Shown here: piece by piece, positions 23,208-31,713 of the stretch
Position numbering within the stretch: position 1 is the stretch's first letter
How the letters are laid out: each line of letters opens with the position of its first letter
From: an uncultured Dorea sp.
Lineage (GTDB): Bacteria > Bacillota > Clostridia > Lachnospirales > Lachnospiraceae
Direction of reading: 5' to 3'
Assembly (NCBI GenBank): GCA_947063855.1
Contig: CAMSTW010000002.1
Coordinates: forward strand, 1 to 64,000
DNA length: 64,000 bases
Position numbers and translations under genes: made by a program
The notes under the pieces: model-generated
Told to the model about the DNA's origin: nothing
Databases searched by the model: none
The model's input: only the letters and a program-made list of their open reading frames with translations

Positions 23208-23236
23208 TTGATATTTTATACAAAAGTCTTTATTAT
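23208..23236 (+). promoter_or_regulatory. ftsZ promoter
   Basis: TTGATA (23208-23213) and TATTAT (23231-23236) are 17 bp apart in a very AT-rich 180-bp gap. It gives ftsZ its own transcription start about 80 bp before the coding region. Confidence 0.7.
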
Positions 23237-23322
23237 ATAGTATATATGGCAAAAAGGCATTTCATTTGCTTCGTATATGGGATGTATAATATATAATAAG
23301 GATAACAAAGGAGGAGAAACCC

Positions 23323-24558
23323 TTGCTAGAAATCAAAACAAATGAATCAGAAGCAGCGGCGAAGATAATTGTTGTTGGAGTCGGCGGCGGCGGTAATAAT
23401 GCCGTGAACCGAATGATCGATGAACAGATTGCCGGTGTTGAATTTATTGCTATTAATACAGACAAGCAGGCGCTTCAGTTATGTAAGGCGCCGACGCTTA
23501 TGCAGATTGGAGATAAGATCACGAAGGGGCTTGGCGCAGGAGCAAGACCGGAGATCGGCGAGAAGGCGGCAGAGGAGAGCGCAGAAGAGGTATCAGCGGC
23601 GCTTAAGGGCGCAGACATGGTGTTCGTAACCTGTGGTATGGGCGGCGGCACCGGTACCGGAGCTACGCCGGTTGTTGCAAGGATTGCGAAGGAGTTAGGC
23701 GCGCTGACCGTTGGCGTTGTGACGAAGCCTTTCCGTTTCGAGTCCAAGACACGTATGAATAATGCATTGTCAGGGATTGAGAAGCTCAAGGAGAGCGTGG
23801 ATACGCTGATCGTTATCCCCAATGATAAGCTGCTTGAGGTTGTGGACAGGCGTACGACGATGCCGGAGGCGCTTAAGAAGGCGGATGAGGTTTTACAGCA
23901 AGGTATCCAGGGGATTACAGATCTGATCAATGTACCGGCGCTTATCAACCTTGACTTTGCCGATGTACAGACGGTTATGACGGACAAGGGTATCGCGCAT
24001 ATCGGTATCGGGCAGGGCCGCGGCGACGATAAGGCTCTTGAGGCCGTGAAGCAGGCGGTTTCCAGTCCGCTGCTTGAGACGACGATTGCCGGAGCGTCCC
24101 ATGTAATCATCAATGTATCGGGTGATATCACACTGATGGATGCGTCCGATGCGGCGGAGTACGTACAGGATCTTGCAGGTGAGGATGCGAACATCATCTT
24201 TGGCGCTATGTATGATGACGCCAGGGCAGATGAGGCTACGATTACCGTGATTGCAACCGGCCTCCATAATGTAGGCGGCAGTGCCTCCAAGCTGAAGTCA
24301 AGGCTTGAGACGCCGCGGAATTCCGCGATGCCTCATGGAGGAGCAGGCGTGCAGGGCATGGGATATGACAGAGGTATGCAGTCCGGCGCCCAGGCTTCGC
24401 CGAGACTGGATTTTGGCATGACTTCTGCGAAGGGCGGGGCTACGGCTATGCCAAGACGTCCTGTAGGCGGAACCGCGCCTACCCTTGAGACGCCAAGGAC
24501 GCCTACCAGCAAGGTAAAGGAGCAGTCTATCAAGATACCGGATTTCTTCAAGAAGTAG
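23323..24558 (+). CDS. ftsZ: Cell division GTPase FtsZ
   Basis: A 411-residue tubulin homologue. The GTP-binding domain has [14 protein letters not shown] and the tubulin signature [14 protein letters not shown]7 loop residues NLDFADV lie about residue 206. A glycine-rich linker (about 330-395) ends in a conserved C-terminal peptide, IKIPDFFKK, which binds FtsA/SepF-type anchors. It assembles the Z ring at mid-cell or, in sporulation, at the pole. The start is TTG with a very strong AAAGGAGGAG, and the frame has no earlier start. A terminator follows. Confidence 0.98.
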   Translation: MLEIKTNESEAAAKIIVVGVGGGGNNAVNRMIDEQIAGVEFIAINTDKQALQLCKAPTLMQIGDKITKGLGAGARPEIGEKAAEESAEEVSAALKGADMVFVTCGMGGGTGTGATPVVARIAKELGALTVGVVTKPFRFESKTRMNNALSGIEKLKESVDTLIVIPNDKLLEVVDRRTTMPEALKKADEVLQQGIQGITDLINVPALINLDFADVQTVMTDKGIAHIGIGQGRGDDKALEAVKQAVSSPLLETTIAGASHVIINVSGDITLMDASDAAEYVQDLAGEDANIIFGAMYDDARADEATITVIATGLHNVGGSASKLKSRLETPRNSAMPHGGAGVQGMGYDRGMQSGAQASPRLDFGMTSAKGGATAMPRRPVGGTAPTLETPRTPTSKVKEQSIKIPDFFKK

Positions 24559-24594
24559 GCCTTTGGGCTGGATCGGCGGATATACTTAGATTAC

Positions 24595-24631
24595 AAAAGA
24601 TTCGGATACAGGGAAGTATTCGGGTCTTTTT
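24595..24631 (+). terminator. ftsZ terminator
   Basis: A 15-bp stem with some G-U pairs (24595-24609 with 24616-24630) and a T run. The following 250 bp to 24880 contain no gene; that stretch is AT-rich and shows no clear structure apart from the spoIIGA promoter at its end. Confidence 0.7.
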
Positions 24632-24879
24632 GTAGTTGTAAGATTTAGTCTGTATTATATCTGGCGAAACTAGGAGCGCTGTCCTGGAAGATTCTGCAAG
24701 TTGTCTTATATTTCGCGCAAAAACGACAAAATATTCCAGAAATATACAGTAATTTCCAGTGTATTCTATCAAAATTCTTTCTTTTATGCCAAAAAAGGAT
24801 ACAAAGTATTGTGTCTCTCTTTCTACAAATCCCCACAAATTCATTTCATGGAAAACTATATCTTGTGGTCAGTATGAAC

Positions 24880-24944
24880 TGTCGAACGAAATTTGTAATT
24901 CGTCCCACCATCTGACAAAATCTTTTGAAGGCGGCTCGTATAAT
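24880..24944 (+). promoter_or_regulatory. spoIIGA promoter with Spo0A box
   Basis: TGTCGAA (24880-24886) is a perfect core Spo0A box. CTGACA (24912-24917) and TATAAT (24939-24944) are 21 bp apart. The Bacillus spoIIG promoter is known for an over-long 22-bp spacer that needs Spo0A, so this resembles it closely. The box centre is about 68 bp before the predicted start. Confidence 0.75.
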
Positions 24945-24988
24945 TAAACTTGCTTAAGCACCAAATCAAAGATGAAAGAAGGTGGAGC

Positions 24989-25816
24989 GTGTATTATGAG
25001 TTGTACATAGACGTGTTTTTTCTGGAAAATTTTACGATGGACTATATCCTGCTTTTGATTGTAAAGAGGATGCTGAAATACTCCGTGCCGTATTGGCGGA
25101 TCGGTCTGGGGGCGTTTACCGGGGCGTTTCTGACGTGTCTGATCGTAATAGTACCAGTTCCATATGCGTCTGTGAAATTCATACTGTTCCATGGTTTGGC
25201 TAATGTCGCAATGATAAAGACGGGACTTGGGATCAGAGGCTTAAGGGAGCTTCCCAGGGCATGGGTCTTACTGTATGCCGGCGGCTTCCTGACAGGAGGA
25301 GTATTCCAGTTTCTTGGACAGTATGTACGGATCGGAAGTGTTTTCTTTGTACTGGCGCTTGTAAGCTTCTATGCGGTATCGGGCATCTGGAGCCTGATTG
25401 CGTACCTTGCAAGACAGGGGCAGTACCGATGCCAGGTCATCCTGGTCTGCGGGGACCGCAGGTGTAAGATCCAGGCGTTGATTGATACAGGCAACTGCCT
25501 TAAGGATGACATGACAGGAAAACCGGTGAATATCGTTGATAAAAAGGTGATCAGAGAACTTAGGGGAGAAGATGACATGACAGGAATACGTTATATTCCA
25601 TATCACTCTATCGGAAAAGCGGAAGGTGTAATGCCATTAATCACGCTGGATGGGATGTATGTATGCAGAAAAGAAAAGGAATGGATTGAAAGACCGCTGG
25701 CGGCCATCTGTGAGGAGGATATGACGGCTGACCGTTATGAGATGATTTTAAATCCTGATGTCTTAATAGGAGGAGTAAATTATGGTAATAAGAGTAGCAG
25801 TACCGCATCAATTTAA
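24989..25816 (+). CDS. spoIIGA: Sigma-E processing peptidase SpoIIGA
   Basis: A 275-residue protein with an N-terminal membrane domain of about five helices ([20 protein letters not shown] at the start) and a C-terminal aspartic protease domain with the catalytic motif D166-T-G-N (ALIDTGNCL). It cleaves the pro-sequence from sigma E in the mother cell after a signal from SpoIIR. GTG24989 is chosen because GAAGGTGGAG precedes it and relatives begin MYYEIY. Its last 35 bp overlap sigE, which fits coordinated production of protease and substrate. Confidence 0.92.
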   Translation: MYYELYIDVFFLENFTMDYILLLIVKRMLKYSVPYWRIGLGAFTGAFLTCLIVIVPVPYASVKFILFHGLANVAMIKTGLGIRGLRELPRAWVLLYAGGFLTGGVFQFLGQYVRIGSVFFVLALVSFYAVSGIWSLIAYLARQGQYRCQVILVCGDRRCKIQALIDTGNCLKDDMTGKPVNIVDKKVIRELRGEDDMTGIRYIPYHSIGKAEGVMPLITLDGMYVCRKEKEWIERPLAAICEEDMTADRYEMILNPDVLIGGVNYGNKSSSTASI

Positions 25817-26522
25817 ACTAAAAGTAGTTTCGGACTTTCGGACATTATTTTTCCCTGATAAGAGGGATGTTCATTATATCGGAGGTTCAGATATCCTGCC
25901 GGCTCCGCTGGATACAAGAGAAGAGACGGCGGCGATCAACGATCTGGGATCGGAGGATGACGAGCGTGCCAGGAAGCTGTTGATCGAGCATAACCTCAGG
26001 CTGGTAGTATACATCGCGAAGAAATTTGATAATACAGGGGTTGGGGTAGAAGACCTGATCTCGATCGGAACCATCGGACTTATCAAGGCAATCAATACAT
26101 TTAACCCGGATAAGAATATCAAGCTGGCAACGTATGCGTCGCGTTGTATCGAGAACGAGATCCTTATGTACCTTCGGAGAAATAACAAGACGAAGATGGA
26201 GGTCTCCATAGATGAGCCGCTGAATGTGGACTGGGACGGCAATGAATTGCTGCTGTCGGATATCCTGGGGACGGAGGAAGATACGATCTATAAGGACCTG
26301 GAGAATGAGGTAGAGAGAAAGCTTCTTCTGAAGGCCCTGAACCGGCTGTCGGGCAGGGAGCGGACGATTATCAAGATGCGCTTCGGGCTTGGGATGCCGG
26401 ACGGGGAGGAGCGGACCCAGAAAGAAGTGGCGGATATGCTGGGGATCTCCCAGTCGTACATATCAAGACTTGAGAAGAAGATTATGCAGAGGCTGAAGCG
26501 GGAGATGGTGAAGTATTCGTAA
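25782..26522 (+). CDS. sigE: Sporulation sigma factor sigma E (pro-form)
   Basis: A 246-residue sigma70-family factor. An N-terminal pro-sequence of about 25-30 residues ([20 protein letters not shown]) is removed by SpoIIGA. Region 2 contains [20 protein letters not shown] and [20 protein letters not shown]; region 4 contains [20 protein letters not shown] and the helix-turn-helix [20 protein letters not shown]. It directs early mother-cell genes, including cotJ in relatives. AGGAGGAG lies 6 bases before ATG25782. Confidence 0.97.
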   Translation: MVIRVAVPHQFKLKVVSDFRTLFFPDKRDVHYIGGSDILPAPLDTREETAAINDLGSEDDERARKLLIEHNLRLVVYIAKKFDNTGVGVEDLISIGTIGLIKAINTFNPDKNIKLATYASRCIENEILMYLRRNNKTKMEVSIDEPLNVDWDGNELLLSDILGTEEDTIYKDLENEVERKLLLKALNRLSGRERTIIKMRFGLGMPDGEERTQKEVADMLGISQSYISRLEKKIMQRLKREMVKYS

Positions 26523-26593
26523 GAAAACGGCAAAGTATTCATAGAAAATCCCTGAGAAAGATGATATAATGAAAAGAAAAAGGGGATGAATGC

Positions 26594-28204
26594 ATGAGAC
26601 TTAGTTTTATAGGGGCGGCTCACGAGGTAACCGGGAGTTGTCATTATCTGAATGCATGCGGGAAGAACATTCTGATAGACTGCGGTATGGAGCAGGGGCC
26701 GGATCTGTATGAGAACCAGGAGATTCCTGTTCCGGCGAACCAGATTGATTACATTCTGCTGACACATGCACATATCGACCATTCGGGGAAGATTCCGCTT
26801 CTGTGTAAGCAGGGCTTTCAGGGAGAGATTGTTACCACATTTGCCACGTCGGACCTGTGCAATATCATGCTTCGTGACAGCGCCCACATCCAGGAGTTTG
26901 AGGCGGAGTGGCGCAACCGTAAGGGAAGAAGAAGCGGAGAGGAAGAGTTTGAGCCGCTGTATACGATGGCGGACGCGGACGCCGCTATCAAGCTGCTGGC
27001 ACCCTGTGATTATGAGCAGAAGATTACACTGTGCGAAGGGATTGACGTGCAGTTCCACGATATGGGGCATCTGCTGGGCTCGGCGAGTATCGAGGTCTGG
27101 GTGACGGAGGATGGAGTCACTAAGAAGATTGTGTTCTCCGGCGATGTGGGGAACGCCAACCAGCCGATCATCAAGGAGCCTGTGAAGGTAAAGGACGCGG
27201 ATTATATCGTGATCGAGTCTACATACGGAGACCGGACCCACGGGACGGATCTGCCGGATTATGTGGGAGAGTTTACGAGGATCTTAAGAGAGACCTTCGC
27301 AAGAGGCGGGAACGTGGTAATCCCGTCCTTTGCGGTGGGGCGTACCCAGGAGATTCTGTATTTTATCCGTGAGATCAAGGCGAAGGATCTGCTGCCGGAG
27401 TTTCCGGGATTCGAGGTCTATGTGGACAGTCCGCTGGCGATTGGGGCGACCAATGTATTCAACAAGAATGTCAAGTCCTGCTTCGACGAAGAGGCGATGG
27501 CGCTGGTGGAGAGGGGGATCAACCCGCTTCTGTTCCCGGGACTTAAGACGACGATCACAAGCGACGAGTCGAGGATGATCAACTTCGACGAGAAGCCCAA
27601 GGTAATCCTGTCGGCATCCGGTATGTGTGAGGCAGGACGTATCCGGCATCATCTGAAGCATAATCTGTGGCGTGCGGAGAGCACCATCTGCTTCGTCGGC
27701 TATCAGGCGGTGGGTACCCTTGGACGTAAGCTGATCGAGGGCGCCGAGAGTGTGAAGCTCTTCGGAGAGAATATCACGGTGAACGCGAAGATCGAGGTTT
27801 TAAGAGGTATCAGCGGCCATGCGGATATGAACGGGCTGTTAGACTGGCTTAAGGGATTCGAGAATAAGCCGGAGCATGTAATCGTCGTACACGGCGAGGA
27901 TCATGTGACAGAGCATTTTGCAGAACTGGTGGAGGAGACCATCGGGTGTCCGGCTTTCGCGCCGTATTCGGGCGGAACCATTGACCTGATTACCAATGAG
28001 ATTGTGACCGAAGGCGTGAAGACTCCGAAGAAGGCTGTGGAGAAGCCTGCAAGATCCAGGGCGGCTATGGCGTTCCAGCGTGTGGTTGCGGCGGCAAAGA
28101 GGCTGCTTGAGGTGGTATATAAGAACGAAGGACTGGCGAATAAGGAGCTGGCGAAGTTCGAGACCCAGATCCAGAATCTGGCAGATAAGTGGGATCGTGA
28201 TTGA
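26594..28204 (+). CDS. Metallo-beta-lactamase/beta-CASP RNA nuclease-like protein
   Basis: A 536-residue protein. The metallo-beta-lactamase domain has THAHIDHSGKIPLLC (zinc ligands) and VFSGDVGNANQPII. The beta-CASP insert carries VIPSFAVGRTQEILYFIREI and VILSASGMCEAGRIRHHLKH, followed by the C-terminal motif GISGHADMNGLL. Such CPSF73-like proteins act on RNA as endo- or 5'-3' exonucleases. A C-terminal extension of about 80 residues (475-536) is helical and basic. It follows sigE by 71 bp and has its own TATAAT at 26563-26570. The substrate is unknown. Confidence 0.88.
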   Translation: MRLSFIGAAHEVTGSCHYLNACGKNILIDCGMEQGPDLYENQEIPVPANQIDYILLTHAHIDHSGKIPLLCKQGFQGEIVTTFATSDLCNIMLRDSAHIQEFEAEWRNRKGRRSGEEEFEPLYTMADADAAIKLLAPCDYEQKITLCEGIDVQFHDMGHLLGSASIEVWVTEDGVTKKIVFSGDVGNANQPIIKEPVKVKDADYIVIESTYGDRTHGTDLPDYVGEFTRILRETFARGGNVVIPSFAVGRTQEILYFIREIKAKDLLPEFPGFEVYVDSPLAIGATNVFNKNVKSCFDEEAMALVERGINPLLFPGLKTTITSDESRMINFDEKPKVILSASGMCEAGRIRHHLKHNLWRAESTICFVGYQAVGTLGRKLIEGAESVKLFGENITVNAKIEVLRGISGHADMNGLLDWLKGFENKPEHVIVVHGEDHVTEHFAELVEETIGCPAFAPYSGGTIDLITNEIVTEGVKTPKKAVEKPARSRAAMAFQRVVAAAKRLLEVVYKNEGLANKELAKFETQIQNLADKWDRD

Positions 28205-28243
28205 TTGACATATCATTCGTGATTGACTAACATATCGTTCGTG

Positions 28244-28283
28244 AAAGAAACAGATGTGCAGTTATGCAGTCTGTTTCTTTTTT
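28244..28283 (+). terminator. Rho-independent terminator
   Basis: Perfect 11-bp stem AAAGAAACAGA (28244-28254) with TCTGTTTCTTT (28270-28280), then T. It ends the beta-CASP gene. Two imperfect copies of ATTGAC-CATATC-TTCGTG lie just before it (28205-28241). Confidence 0.88.
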
Positions 28284-28343
28284 GGCGCATTCCGCTGTCT
28301 TGACAACTGAATCGGGAATCATCATAATAAGCTGATTTTCTTC

Positions 28344-28583
28344 ATGCTGTGTGTGAAAATGTGGAAGGAGGGCGCGGGAGAAGAAGAAAGAATCTGTGTC
28401 TCCTGCAAGGTGTTCCTTAAGCCTGGTGAGGTAAGGGAGGTAGAATTTGCGATAGAGAGAAAAGAGTTCGTATTCTACGGAGAAGAAATGGAACCGGTGG
28501 ACGGCAAAGTACCGCTCCGAATCACGGTAGGGAACAGCAGCTGCAATGAGGCGGGGAGCGTTGAGTTTACTGTGGGGGAATGA
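28344..28583 (+). pseudogene. Glycoside hydrolase family 3 C-terminal (Fn3-like) fragment
   Basis: A 79-residue frame reads CVSCKVFLKPGEVREVEFAI then ERKEFVFYGEEMEPVDGKVP and RITVGNSS. This is the last part of a GH3 beta-glucosidase-type protein, the Fn3-like domain with LKPGE..EV.F and a terminal VGxSS. The catalytic domains (more than 600 residues) are missing. It lies between a terminator and the three-gene cassette, so it was probably left by an insertion or deletion at this spot. Confidence 0.65.
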
Positions 28584-28665
28584 AGGACTGGATTATATAC
28601 TTTATATGTGGTAAAATCATCTTATGTTCTCTAGGTATGAAATAGTATTGAAAGCGGGTGAAGTA

Positions 28666-29382
28666 ATGCCATTCAGGACATTCCTGTGGATAGAAGACAG
28701 AAAAGATAAGGCGGCATATATATTCTGGAACAATTTTATGAGACAATTATATCCGGATATTACGGTGGAAAGTAAGAATAATAATAGTGAATTGGTAAAG
28801 GCCGTAAGATCAATAGATGAGATCTGTAATAGATATATAGTAGTTCTGGATAATTCATTTGATAATCTTCAAGTAATAATGGAGCGGCATCTTTTGAGAC
28901 AAATTGCAGACAGGAAAAAGAATGTTGTCTTACTGGACATTATATGCTTTGAATATATTTTACTGGAATTTCAGGAATTGTTAAGTTGGATATATGCTCC
29001 AAATGACGAATTTTTGAAGAAGCGGGCAGACGCAATAGCAGCAAGGGAAATGCTTGTGCATTCTATTTCTTCAGGAGTTTTGAATTATAAAGAGATAAAA
29101 GAAATCTTGAAATATGACGAACATATTGACGATCATAATATTGAACAATTGGCAGCGAAGTTATTGTATAGTCTGACAAGGAATACGGGATTTGAAGTTT
29201 CAAAGGGCAGTATTGGTGATTGTTGGATAAAGTCCTGTTGTGAATGGGGGCACCGTATGAATGATGATATTTGTGGACTGGATTACCATCGGCTGACAGT
29301 ATATGAGAAAATGAAACGTATACATGAAGGAACTTCTTTGAAAAAGAAGTTCCTTGCAGCGGGATTGGAGGAGGCATTGTGA
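28666..29382 (+). CDS. Unrecognised protein with Toprim-like N-terminus, cassette gene 1
   Basis: A 238-residue soluble protein. The N-terminal pattern is an acidic FLWIEDRKDKAAYIFWNNFM followed some 55 residues later by YIVVLDNSFDNLQ. Toprim/OLD-type folds show a Glu after the first strand and a DxD-like cluster after a later strand, so a Toprim-like fold is possible, but the match is weak. Cysteines cluster near the end (GDCWIKSCCEW, DDICGL), possibly binding metal. The DNA is AT-richer than neighbouring genes. It overlaps the next gene by 4 bp. ATG28624 is an alternative start. I know no named family. Confidence 0.6.
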   Translation: MPFRTFLWIEDRKDKAAYIFWNNFMRQLYPDITVESKNNNSELVKAVRSIDEICNRYIVVLDNSFDNLQVIMERHLLRQIADRKKNVVLLDIICFEYILLEFQELLSWIYAPNDEFLKKRADAIAAREMLVHSISSGVLNYKEIKEILKYDEHIDDHNIEQLAAKLLYSLTRNTGFEVSKGSIGDCWIKSCCEWGHRMNDDICGLDYHRLTVYEKMKRIHEGTSLKKKFLAAGLEEAL

Positions 29383-29822
29383 TAACGATTTTCAGAGAGC
29401 GAAAAGATATTCCTCAGAATATGGATTATGTTGAATTAAATGATGTTTTTTTTAATCAGAACACGGTAATTCTCCTGGATGAAAGAGCAGAATGGATTAT
29501 CGAGAAAATAGATGATTCAAAGGTTGTTGGAAAATACAAAATCTGTTCCAGATTTAATGAGGTTGTACTGGATATCGACAAACTTTCAGCAGGCTGCAAG
29601 ACAGTATTGAATGTGCTGTATTATCCGGATAAGGTATTTTGTCTGAAAGAATGTGGTAATAATGCCCTGGAGATTCTATATGGATTTGAAAAAGGAAATG
29701 TGTATAGCAATTATGCGCTGATTCCGTTTGGAATGGAAAAGGTGACCGTACAAACAGCAACAGAAAAGCAGGAGATCAGTGATTACGAAGAATTAAAGGA
29801 ATGGTGGAATCATGAAAAGTAA
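29379..29822 (+). CDS. DUF4869-like protein, cassette gene 2
   Basis: A 147-residue acidic protein starting at GTG within the previous stop. Segments such as AEWIIEKIDDSKVVGKYKIC, LSAGCKTVLNVLYYPDKVFC and KECGNNALEIL resemble DUF4869, a small family of unknown function in Firmicutes; this assignment is from memory of its layout (start MITIF, LS.G.KT, CG.N) and is uncertain. It overlaps the third gene by 11 bp. No catalytic motif is evident. Confidence 0.55.
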   Translation: MITIFRERKDIPQNMDYVELNDVFFNQNTVILLDERAEWIIEKIDDSKVVGKYKICSRFNEVVLDIDKLSAGCKTVLNVLYYPDKVFCLKECGNNALEILYGFEKGNVYSNYALIPFGMEKVTVQTATEKQEISDYEELKEWWNHEK

Positions 29823-30240
29823 ACCTGTAGTAATGAATTGTTTTTCAACTGTCCATACTTCGTTTATTGTAAATTTTACATTTACGAATAATGTTACGAT
29901 ATTAACCGGAGATTCCGGGACAGGGAAGACGGCTGTATTTTCCTTCATCAGGGAATGCATGGCTGTGAATGCGAAGCTCCTCTGCCTGAATTATCTGGAT
30001 TATCAGAAAGATATAAAGGATATCGTAAGCAATGCAGACGGGAAATTAATCGTCATTGATAATGCGGATATTTTGTTGGATGATGATACGAGAAAGTATA
30101 TTTCGACGGATGACAGGAATCAATATCTGATAATTGGAAGGAATCCGAAGAATTTGTTTGCGACGAGGGAGAATCTGTTTGAATTAGAAAGTAAGAAGAT
30201 TGGAGAGCAGACAGAATTGACTATGAAGGAATATCTGTAG
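29812..30240 (+). CDS. Small P-loop ATPase, cassette gene 3
   Basis: A 142-residue protein with a clear Walker A motif at about residues 32-40 (LTGDSGTGKTAVF) and Walker B at about 83-89 (KLIVIDNADILL). A following LIIGRNPKNLFATRENLFEL segment could be sensor-like. It is far shorter than AAA+ or ABC ATPases (no Q-loop or LSGG signature, no lid domain), so it keeps only a minimal nucleotide-binding core. It starts inside gene 2 with GGTGG upstream. It probably acts in a complex with the two preceding proteins. Confidence 0.65.
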   Translation: MKSKPVVMNCFSTVHTSFIVNFTFTNNVTILTGDSGTGKTAVFSFIRECMAVNAKLLCLNYLDYQKDIKDIVSNADGKLIVIDNADILLDDDTRKYISTDDRNQYLIIGRNPKNLFATRENLFELESKKIGEQTELTMKEYL

Positions 30241-30269
30241 CAGAGAATGTTCACAATGCAGATAAGAAT

Positions 30270-30369
30270 CTGTCGTTTTTGTTTTATACCAGATTTTACG
30301 TTGGATTTGGGAGGTGTACCGCAACACCTCCCAAATCCAACGTAAAATCTGATACAAACCAGGACGACA
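30270..30369. repeat. About 100-bp near-perfect palindrome
   Basis: Arms 30290-30317 and 30324-30351 are perfect complements of 28 bases around a 6-base loop ACCGCA. Imperfect pairing extends outward to 30270 and 30369. It follows the P-loop ATPase gene by 30 bp. It has no long T run, so it is not a typical terminator. It could be a miniature transposable element or a structured RNA. Confidence 0.85.
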
Positions 30370-30421
30370 TTTTGCAGAAAGCAATTTTCAAGCACGCTTT
30401 TGCAAAAATACTCGGCGGAAT

Positions 30422-30622
30422 TTATCTTTTGTCAAGTAATACACGATGATTTCTGGCGAAATAAAAGATTGTATAACTTATGGTCCATACAACAACATAA
30501 AAAATGATTGGTTCACCTGTCTCATAGCCGAACTCACCCGCCGAAAATAATATAAAAAACATTACAATATACGAAATAATAACAGTGAATAACCATTTTT
30601 TCAGAAGATTCTTTTTATCCAT
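30422..30622 (-). CDS. Small two-helix membrane protein, unrecognised
   Basis: A 66-residue protein with two predicted transmembrane helices (about 10-30, LFTVIISYIVMFFILF; about 40-57, FYVVVWTISYTIFYFA) and short basic ends (MDKKNLLKK; NHRVLLDKR). GGAGG lies 6 bases before the start. It is transcribed leftward, next to sigG on the same strand, with an AT-rich promoter-like stretch upstream (30678-30700). The function is unknown. Confidence 0.7.
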   Translation of the reverse strand: MDKKNLLKKWLFTVIISYIVMFFILFSAGEFGYETGEPIIFYVVVWTISYTIFYFARNHRVLLDKR

Positions 30623-30745
30623 GATTTTCCTCCTTACGGTTCACCCAGTGCTTCCTGTATCCATCCGAATGGAACGTTAATATATAATACATTATATCAT
30701 ACGATGGATATTTCGTATATGCAATTCTAAAACAGATTCATCAAA

Positions 30746-31522
30746 TTATGAGAGGTACTGACGCATGACCCTGAGAGCGTTCTTCTCCAGGCGGCTGACC
30801 TGCGCCTGGGAGATCTGAATCTGTTCTGCCACCTCCATCTGGGTCTTCCCCTCAAAGAAACGAAGCCTTATGATATAACGCTCCCGTTCGCCGAGATGCT
30901 CCATCGCCGCTTCCAGAGACAGGTCCTCCACCCATTTCTCTTCCTTATTCTTGGTGTCGCTGATCTGATCCATCACGTAGAGTGCGTCGCCTCCGTCGTT
31001 ATAGACCGGCTCCTGCAGGCTCATGGGCACCTGGATTGCGTCCAGTGCATAGACGATATCTTCTTTGGAGATTCCGATCTCTTCCGCAATCTCCTGAACG
31101 GTTGGCTCTTTTAAGTTCCTCTTTACATAATTTTCCTTGGCGTAGATTGCCTTATATGCCGTATCGCGCAGAGAACGGCTGACACGGATGGAGTTGTTGT
31201 CCCGCATATACCTCCTGATCTCGCCGATAATCATGGGTACGGCGTAAGTAGAGAACTTTACATCCAGTTCTGTATTGAAATTATTGATTGCCTTAATCAG
31301 TCCGATGCACCCGATCTGAAACAGATCGTCAGGATTCTCATTGCTTCCTCCGAAACGCTTGATCACACTCAACACAAGCCGGAGATTCCCCTTGATATAT
31401 TCTTCCTTTGCCTGCGCATCCCCTGCCTTGATGCGTGTAATCAAAGCTTCCTTCTCCGCTTCATTAAGGACCGGAAGCTTCGCTGTGTTCACTCCGCATA
31501 TTTCCACTTTTCCCTGTGCCAT
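30746..31522 (-). CDS. sigG: Forespore sigma factor sigma G
   Basis: A 258-residue sigma70-family factor. It starts KVEICGVNTAKLPVL, as sigma G proteins do, then NLRLVLSVIKRFGGSNENPD (region 2.1), LDVKFSTYAVPMIIGEIRRY, DNNSIRVSRSLRDTAYKAIY (region 2.4/3.0) and region 4 FEGKTQMEVAEQIQISQAQV. It runs late forespore transcription. In many Clostridia sigG directly follows sigE; here it is inverted and 4.2 kb away, separated by the beta-CASP gene and the AT-rich cassette. AGGAGGAC lies before the ATG. Confidence 0.96.
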   Translation of the reverse strand: MAQGKVEICGVNTAKLPVLNEAEKEALITRIKAGDAQAKEEYIKGNLRLVLSVIKRFGGSNENPDDLFQIGCIGLIKAINNFNTELDVKFSTYAVPMIIGEIRRYMRDNNSIRVSRSLRDTAYKAIYAKENYVKRNLKEPTVQEIAEEIGISKEDIVYALDAIQVPMSLQEPVYNDGGDALYVMDQISDTKNKEEKWVEDLSLEAAMEHLGERERYIIRLRFFEGKTQMEVAEQIQISQAQVSRLEKNALRVMRQYLS

Positions 31523-31660
31523 AATCGAAAGTCCTCCTACTAGATGAATGATATAGTAGAATGATTCTCAATTCACAGAAGGTGTATTCGCGAAACAAAA
31601 AAATAAAAAAAGTTTTAGTCCTTGACAAACCATAATCAAAGTTTTCTTTATCATCTCTAC

Positions 31661-31689
31661 TTGCATTTTTCCCATGTCTATACTATGAT
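31661..31689 (+). promoter_or_regulatory. Promoter of the HAD phosphatase gene
   Basis: TTGCAT (31661-31666) and TATGAT (31684-31689) are 17 bp apart, 25 bp before the start codon. Confidence 0.6.
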
Positions 31690-31713
31690 AATGGCATGGA
31701 GGATATTTACATT

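Noticed and set aside
23475..24290. A 271-residue minus-strand ORF
   Set aside because: Antisense to ftsZ, rich in Ser/Ala/Pro, no family match and no ribosome binding site.
24632..24879. A riboswitch or T-box in the 250-bp gap after ftsZ
   Set aside because: No conserved box (such as the T-box sequence) or paired stems were found; the stretch is AT-rich and plain.
28205..28241. Tandem repeat with possible regulatory role after the beta-CASP gene
   Set aside because: Two imperfect copies of about 20 bases just before a terminator; most likely a small slippage duplication.
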